A stretch of 64,000 bases of DNA from an uncultured Eubacterium sp. (GTDB taxonomy: Bacteria; Bacillota; Clostridia; Lachnospirales; Lachnospiraceae), in contig CAJTMV010000012.1 of NCBI GenBank assembly GCA_910577225.1, forward strand, positions 30,658 through 94,657. The letters run 5' to 3'. Below, piece after piece: positions 59,971 through 64,000 of the stretch. How positions within the stretch are numbered: position 1 is the stretch's first letter; each line of letters opens with the position of its first letter. Both the position numbers and the translations under genes were made by a program. The notes under the pieces are model-generated. The model searched no databases and was not told the origin of the DNA. It was given only the letters and a program-made list of their open reading frames with translations.

Positions 59971-60822
59971 CTACGACAGCTTTTCTTTCAGCGCTTTCAG
60001 ATAGTCATAAGGAATGTGCAGATTGCCCTTTCCGACACCGGGAAGAATATCCGGTTTGTTTCGGCCATGAAAATCCGATCCGCCTGTAACGAGCAGCCCA
60101 AATTCTTCGGTCAGTTTTTTCATCCGGACTTCATCCTCGTTCGAATTTTCAGAATAAACCGCTTCGATCCCGCACATACCGGCTTCTTTCATTTCTGCGA
60201 TCATTTGCCGCAGAGAGGTATCCGAAAGAAGATATAGTACCGGATGCGCCAAAACGGCGAGGCCGCCTGCTTCACGAATTAATCGTACGGCTTCTACGGG
60301 AGAGATTTTTGGACGATCGATGTAACAGCAGCAGTTTTCTCCCAGATATTTTGAAAAAGCTGTTTTGGTATCCGGAATCTGTCCGGTTTCACATAAAAAT
60401 CGTGCCATATGCGCCCGTGTCAGCACACTGTCCGGAAACTTCCCGGTCAGATCTTCCATGGTTATGGAAAAGCCTTCTTCCTGCAGCCTTTCGACCATAC
60501 GGACATTTCTGGTGGCGCGGAAATCGCGGAACTCTTCAAGCATCGCTTTGAGTCTTGGATATTCCGGCGAGACATAATAGCCAAGCACATGTACCTCACA
60601 GCCCTCATATTCGGTAGAGATCTCCACACCCGGAACCAGTTCGATTTCCAGCTCGCGGGCAGCTTTACCAGCTTCTTCGATGCCGTCCATCGTATCGTGG
60701 TCCGTTAACGCCATCGCGGATAATCCGGCTTTTTTTGCTTCTGCAAGCAGCGCAGAAGGGGAAAACGTACCGTCCGAAGCGGATGAGTGCACGTGCAGGT
60801 CGATCATTCGTGTATCTGTCAT
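59971..60822 (-). CDS. PHP-domain phosphoesterase (TrpH/YciV type)
   Basis: The 283-residue protein begins with the PHP motif MIDLHVHSSASDGTFSPS, then LTDHDTMDG, GVEISTEYEG and VLGYY. Further metal ligands appear in VLAHPVLY and GGSDFHGRNKPDI. This pattern fits the 3',5'-nucleoside bisphosphate phosphatase/RNase AM group that clears pAp and processes rRNA 5' ends. The ATG at 60822 has AAAGGAG ten bases upstream on the minus strand; ATG 60807 is an alternative. The gene is convergent with the reductase fusion. Confidence 0.88.
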   Translation of the reverse strand: MTDTRMIDLHVHSSASDGTFSPSALLAEAKKAGLSAMALTDHDTMDGIEEAGKAARELEIELVPGVEISTEYEGCEVHVLGYYVSPEYPRLKAMLEEFRDFRATRNVRMVERLQEEGFSITMEDLTGKFPDSVLTRAHMARFLCETGQIPDTKTAFSKYLGENCCCYIDRPKISPVEAVRLIREAGGLAVLAHPVLYLLSDTSLRQMIAEMKEAGMCGIEAVYSENSNEDEVRMKKLTEEFGLLVTGGSDFHGRNKPDILPGVGKGNLHIPYDYLKALKEKLS

Positions 60823-61190
60823 AATAGAATAAACTCCTTTCCTGTCAGCTGCAGGGCATGTGATTTGGCGCTGGAGCCGCTTTTTCACAGATGCTTCCTG
60901 CAAGATCAGATGTATACCAGAACATGTCTGAAAAATGCTTTCCAAAAGATGTGCTTTACACTTTGCAGAGAATGCAGATCGCGGGAATGATTTTCAGACA
61001 CGTTCCAGTATAGGGGGAGGGGAAGTAAAAGTCAAGGTTTTACAGGTCTGAATGCAGAAACAGAAAGATTTGATTACTGTTCATGCCAGGGGTTTGCATT
61101 TACTGCAAAACCCGTAAGAATGCGTAAAATATGCCAGGAGGAAATCCGGCCTTTGCCGAAGGTGAAAAAGAAACAAAATTTGTAAAAAGT
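60823..61190. other. Intergenic region between the PHP gene and the infC promoter
   Basis: About 370 bases without a gene. A hairpin GGGTTTGCA/TGCAAAACCC with a one-base bulge lies near 61091-61114. Nothing else recognised. Confidence 0.4.
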
Positions 61191-61191
61191 A

Positions 61192-61220
61192 TTGACTCGA
61201 TGCATCAGGTATGTTATCCT
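61192..61220 (+). promoter_or_regulatory. infC: infC operon promoter
   Basis: TTGACT (61192-61197), 17 bases, TATCCT (61215-61220) with TG two bases before the -10 box. Confidence 0.75.
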
Positions 61221-61224
61221 ATAC

Positions 61225-61363
61225 ACGTTGTAAAAACAAAGTAGAGTATCCACTCTCACCTTAGCATAATTGCGTGACTAAGTGTTCATAACGACAATAT
61301 CGATTCAGATGCCTGGATCATGTCTTTGAAAGTGGATGTTCTGCCTATCCACTTTATTTTTTT
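61225..61363 (+). ncRNA. infC leader attenuator (L20-leader-like)
   Basis: AAAGTGGAT (61329-61337) and ATCCACTTT (61347-61355) form a 9-bp stem followed by ATTTTTTTT, an intrinsic terminator placed before infC. An earlier ATCCACT (61248-61254) can pair with the terminator's 5' arm AGTGGAT, giving an alternative antiterminator. In Firmicutes the infC-rpmI-rplT leader is controlled by L20 in just this way. Structure seen in sequence; L20 control inferred from the family. Confidence 0.75.
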
Positions 61364-61377
61364 GGAGGTGTAAAACC

Positions 61378-61884
61378 ATTAGTGAATTAATGATTAATGA
61401 ACAGATCCGTGACAGGGAAGTTCGTGTAATTGGTGAAGACGGACAGCAGCTTGGAATCATGTCCGCAAAAGAAGCAATGAGGCTTGCGCAGGAGGCAGAA
61501 CTTGATTTGGTAAAGATTGCTCCGACCGCGAAACCGCCGGTATGCAAGATTATCGACTATGGCAAGTATCGTTATGAACTGGCCCGAAAAGAAAAAGAAG
61601 CCAGAAAAAAGCAGAAGGTGGTAGAGCTCAAGGAAGTACGCCTTTCGCCAAATATTGAAGCAAATGATTTGAATACCAAAATTAATGCTGCCAGAAAATT
61701 TGTTACAAAGGGAAATAAAGTAAAAGTAACGCTTCGTTTCCGTGGACGTGAAATGGCCCACATGCAGGCCAGCAGGCATATTTTAGACGATATTGCGAAA
61801 GAGCTGGAAGAGGTAGCAGTAGTGGAAAAGGCACCGAAAGTCGAAGGACGCGCAATCAGCATGGTGCTGGCAGAAAAGAAATAA
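61378..61884 (+). CDS. infC: Translation initiation factor IF-3
   Basis: IF-3 keeps subunits apart and checks start codons. The 168-residue protein reads LMINEQIRDREVRVIGEDGQ, IAPTAKPPVCKIIDYGKYRY, KEKEARKKQKVVELKEVRLS and KVTLRFRGREMAHM. The start is assigned to ATT 61378: GGAGGTG (61364-61370) is correctly placed for it, while ATG 61390 is 21 bases from that site. A rare ATT start is a known feature of infC and lets IF-3 repress itself. First gene of infC-rpmI-rplT. Confidence 0.95.
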   Translation: MSELMINEQIRDREVRVIGEDGQQLGIMSAKEAMRLAQEAELDLVKIAPTAKPPVCKIIDYGKYRYELARKEKEARKKQKVVELKEVRLSPNIEANDLNTKINAARKFVTKGNKVKVTLRFRGREMAHMQASRHILDDIAKELEEVAVVEKAPKVEGRAISMVLAEKK

Positions 61885-61917
61885 ACGGAAGTACTTATTA
61901 TAAGGAGGTAATAAATC

Positions 61918-62115
61918 ATGCCAAAAATGAAAACAAAAAGATCAGCCGCTAAACGCTTCAAAGTGACAGGCACAGGGAAGTTAAAAAGAAATAAAGCCTA
62001 TAAGAGACATATTTTGACAAAGAAGTCTCCGAAGACAAAGAGAAATCTCAGACAGGCAACGACTGTGGATGCATCCAATGTTAAGAACATGAAGCAGATT
62101 TTACCATACATTTAA
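61918..62115 (+). CDS. rpmI: Ribosomal protein L35
   Basis: A 65-residue basic protein of the large subunit: MPKMKTKRSAAKRFKVTGTG, KLKRNKAYKRHILTKKSPK and a C-terminus KNMKQILPYI. AAGGAGGT lies nine bases upstream. Second gene of the infC operon. Confidence 0.97.
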   Translation: MPKMKTKRSAAKRFKVTGTGKLKRNKAYKRHILTKKSPKTKRNLRQATTVDASNVKNMKQILPYI

Positions 62116-62137
62116 ATAATGAAGGAGGAGATCAGAC

Positions 62138-62494
62138 ATGGCAAGAATCAAAGGCGGCTTAAACGCAAAGAAAAAGCATAAAAAAGTATTGAAATTGGCA
62201 AAAGGCTACAGAGGCGCGCGCTCCAAACAATACCGCGTTGCAAAACAGTCGGTAATGCGGGCGCTGGCGACTTCTTATAAAGGACGTAAGGAAAGAAAGA
62301 GACAGTTCCGCAGCTTATGGATTGCACGTATTAACGCTGCTGCAAGAATGAACGGTATTTCTTACAGCAGATTTATGCACGGATTAAAGATGGCAGATAT
62401 CGACCTGAACCGCAAGGTTCTGGCTGATATGGCCGTAAATGACGCAGAAGGCTTTGCAAAGCTGGCTGAAATCGCAAAAGAAAAGGCTGCTTAA
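62138..62494 (+). CDS. rplT: Ribosomal protein L20
   Basis: L20 is needed for early 50S assembly and in Firmicutes binds its own leader to attenuate the operon. The 118-residue protein has MARIKGGLNAKKKHKKVLKL, AKGYRGARSKQYRVAKQ, YKGRKERKRQFRSLWIARIN and SYSRFMHGLKMADIDLNRKV. AAGGAGGAG lies upstream. It closes the operon and is the expected regulator of the leader at 61225-61363. Confidence 0.97.
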   Translation: MARIKGGLNAKKKHKKVLKLAKGYRGARSKQYRVAKQSVMRALATSYKGRKERKRQFRSLWIARINAAARMNGISYSRFMHGLKMADIDLNRKVLADMAVNDAEGFAKLAEIAKEKAA

Positions 62495-62552
62495 TGGACA
62501 GGCCTTACAGATGGCGATAACTGGCCATGACAGGGAAGAGATCTGAACTGTT

Positions 62553-62597
62553 ACAAAATGACCCTCGTAAACGTAATTGTTTGCGGGGGCGTTTTGT
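62553..62597 (+). terminator. Hairpin after rplT
   Basis: ACAAAATGACCCTCGTAAAC and GTTTGCGGGGGCGTTTTGT form a long stem with several G-T pairs and mismatches. It lacks a strong T tract, so partial readthrough into the transporter pair is possible. Confidence 0.55.
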
Positions 62598-62633
62598 ATG
62601 TTACAGATAGTTTCAGAGACGAAAGGAGACAGG

Positions 62634-62975
62634 ATGCGCGAGTCGTTTGAAAAAAATAAAAAAGGAATTGTACTGATGCTTGCAGCAGCTGGTTTTGCCT
62701 GCATCGGTCAGCTGCTGTGGAAACTTTCCGTGACAAACGGAATCTTATATGTACTGTCCGGATTTGTACTGTACGGACTGGGAGCGGTACTGATGCTCAT
62801 GGCATACCGGTATGGGAGCGTGTCCGTATTACAACCGATGCTTAGTACGAATTATGTACTCAGCGCCATACTCGGATTTTTTATTCTGCAGGAAAAAATC
62901 ACCGCATTAAAAGTCACAGGCATTGTAATTATCACATGCGGCGTGATACTGATCGGAGGAGGGGATACGGAATGA
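62634..62975 (+). CDS. Half-size EamA/SMR-like membrane transporter, subunit 1
   Basis: A 113-residue protein with four hydrophobic helices (about 12-32, 38-58, 66-88, 92-110). FACIGQLLWKLSV in the first helix and SVLQPMLSTNYVLSAILGFF with LQEKIT near the end match the half-EamA/SMR pattern. ATG 62634 has AAAGGAG five bases upstream. It overlaps the next gene by four bases (ATGA), so the two likely form a heterodimer. Relatives include ArnE/ArnF-type lipid-carrier flippases and small multidrug exporters; the substrate is unknown. Confidence 0.85.
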   Translation: MRESFEKNKKGIVLMLAAAGFACIGQLLWKLSVTNGILYVLSGFVLYGLGAVLMLMAYRYGSVSVLQPMLSTNYVLSAILGFFILQEKITALKVTGIVIITCGVILIGGGDTE

Positions 62976-63298
62976 TTTATGCAGGCATGATTTTATGCAT
63001 GACGCTGATGGGATCCGTCGCTTCCATCTTCTTTAAAAAAGCGTCAGAAAGCGACGGTTTTTTAAAAATGCTTTGGAATATCAATCTCTATATCGGCGGG
63101 ATGCTGTATGTAGCAGCCGCCGCGCTCAATATTGTGATTCTGCGGTATCTGGATTATTCGGTCGTATTGCCGGTTTCATCAGTTACTTATATATGGACGA
63201 TGCTGCTGTCTTATGTGATTTTGCAGGAGAAGATTACGAAGAAAAAAGTGCTGGGGGTTATTTGTATTGTAATTGGGGCGGTGTGTGTGGCTGTGTAG
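62972..63298 (+). CDS. Half-size EamA/SMR-like membrane transporter, subunit 2
   Basis: A 108-residue protein with four helices and the same layout as its neighbour: MILCMTLMGSVASIFFKKAS in helix 1, YSVVLPVSSVTYIWTMLLSY in helix 3, LQEKITKKKVLGVICIVIGA at the end. The start overlaps the upstream stop codon. Paired small subunits usually insert in opposite orientations and act together. The stop codon is followed within 20 bases by the large inverted-repeat element. Confidence 0.85.
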   Translation: MIYAGMILCMTLMGSVASIFFKKASESDGFLKMLWNINLYIGGMLYVAAAALNIVILRYLDYSVVLPVSSVTYIWTMLLSYVILQEKITKKKVLGVICIVIGAVCVAV

Positions 63299-63551
63299 GT
63301 GGTGTGGCTGCGCGGACGTGTGTGTGACAGCCGGCAGGGGGTCCCGGAGCGCGGACAGCAGGGGACTGAGCGGACTGGGGCAACGCTGCGGTGAACTAAT
63401 CGCTAACTGCGACTAAGACATTCGGCGTGTGAGCCTCATGCCTAAGTCTCCGTAAGCGATGGATTTCACCTCCGCTAAAAGCGCCCCTTAGACGTCCTTT
63501 CAGTCCCCTGCTGTCCGCGCTCCGGGACCCCCTGCCGGCTGTCACACACAC
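63299..63551. repeat. Large hairpin intergenic element (copy 3): 52-bp perfect inverted repeat with 130-nt core
   Basis: Bases 63318-63369 are the exact reverse complement of 63500-63551. The 130-base interior (63370-63499) can fold again: CGCTAACTGCGACTAAGACA (63401-63420) is a 15/20 match to the partner strand of 63441-63460. Its last third is the core also found at 4849-4916 in opposite orientation. The left flank TGGCTGCGCGGACGTGTG is shared with copy 2 (35901-35918). Directly after the right arm come two T runs (63553-63558, 63565-63570). No protein is encoded. Confidence 0.92.
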
Positions 63552-64000
63552 TGTTTTTTGGCTGTTTTTTCTCTTACAAAATTAAGTTTTTTTATTTCTG
63601 ATATAATCAAATAGCATTGATTTTGAACTGGGTGTTTTTGTAAGTATCAGGAAATTCTGAAGTATGGTCCTGCAAAAAACAGCACTTTTCTGTACTTTCA
63701 GGTCATTTCGCCTGGCAGAGTTTCTGTCTGCAGGTAGCAGCGTCTAAATGGGTAAGCCAGGCTTTGTGAGTTTATATAAACATATGTATCATCGAAAGCT
63801 GGCCAGCAGTCACAGACACTGTTTACATGCCAGTCTCGGGTGAATGTATTTCAGTTATTGTAAAATTCGCAAAGAATGATGTATCCAGACTTTGTTGTCT
63901 GCAGATAGAAAACTCTGTCGTCAGCAATCCCCTGAAAAGACAGAAAAACGCTGTTTTTCTCAGAGGTGAAATTTAATACTTAACCAGACACAGGCGTCAG
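63552..64000. other. Intergenic region to the window end
   Basis: No gene is supported in the last 450 bases. TGaTATAAT near 63600-63608 is an extended -10 box. Small hairpins are present, for example around AAAAACGCTGTTTTT near 63943-63957. It may be a leader for a gene beyond the window or the end of another element. Confidence 0.35.

Noticed and set aside
1..64000. tRNA, rRNA, CRISPR, T-box and common riboswitches
   Set aside because: No T-arm-like GGTTC-A-A-T-C-C with cloverleaf, no regularly spaced repeats, and no conserved T-box or riboswitch cores were seen by eye; an Infernal scan would be decisive.

Overview
The window looks like a chromosomal segment of an anaerobic, endospore-forming Clostridia bacterium, most likely Lachnospiraceae. 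It carries spoIVA, a PolC-type replicase, the MEP isoprenoid genes dxr and ispG, and a B. subtilis-like rplS-lepB-rbgA-rnhB-fliK-like-flhB-like order. It also has DUF6033 and small proteins typical of gut Lachnospiraceae, and strong AGGAGG-type ribosome binding sites. Most genes lie on the + strand. I found no rRNA, tRNA or CRISPR array.

Layout. 1-900: the 3' end of an IS110-family transposase and its long non-coding tail. 1-2.6 kb: glycosyltransferase and family 4 uracil-DNA glycosylase. 2.7-4.8 kb: a PadR-DUF1700-DUF4097 operon with a clear operator-promoter. 5.3-6.8 kb: an AlbA_2/ATPase-like protein, flanked on both sides by the same promoter-like motif. 7.4-11.8 kb: ridA, a FIST-domain sensor with a soluble chemoreceptor, a small alarmone synthetase, and a ZIP transporter. 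12-17.1 kb: a BceRS-BceAB-type antimicrobial-peptide sensing and resistance module with a recognisable BceR-type operator, plus a DUF3788 gene split by an in-frame TAG. 17.3-21 kb: MATE exporter, an unknown protein and a HipA/CtkA-like kinase. 21-27.8 kb: rplS, two signal peptidases around rbgA, rnhB, FliK-like, FlhB C-terminus-like, yraN and pgeF. 27.9-36 kb: spoIVA, an MBL-fold hydrolase, an FMN-binding lipoprotein with a large chemoreceptor, and a divergent three-gene operon (FliD-like, DUF6033, coiled coil). 36.3-50.8 kb: a long envelope, isoprenoid and replication run (polysaccharide deacetylase, bactofilin, pyrH, frr, uppS, cdsA, dxr, rseP, ispG, polC) followed by pheA. 50.8-55.5 kb: a polyphosphate pair (ppx/gppA-HD and ppk1) and a Cof-type HAD phosphatase. 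56-59.9 kb: a LysR regulator divergent from a CoA-disulfide-reductase/rhodanese/siroheme/ferredoxin fusion. 60-63.3 kb: PHP phosphatase, the infC-rpmI-rplT operon with an attenuator leader and an ATT start codon, and a pair of half-size EamA/SMR-like transporters.

The strongest unexplained signal is a dispersed intergenic repeat family found just after stop codons. One copy (63318-63551) is a perfect 52-bp inverted repeat around a 130-nt structured core. A core-only degenerate copy lies at about 4831-4935 and an arm-only copy at about 35895-35997. Other points worth following up are the amber-interrupted DUF3788 gene whose 3' end is overrun by the bceS-like kinase, the FliD-like/DUF6033 operon opposite a chemoreceptor, the multi-domain sulfur-type reductase, and several operators readable directly from the sequence (PadR, BceR, MATE promoter, chemoreceptor promoter). 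All functional calls come from reading motifs by eye; no database search was run.
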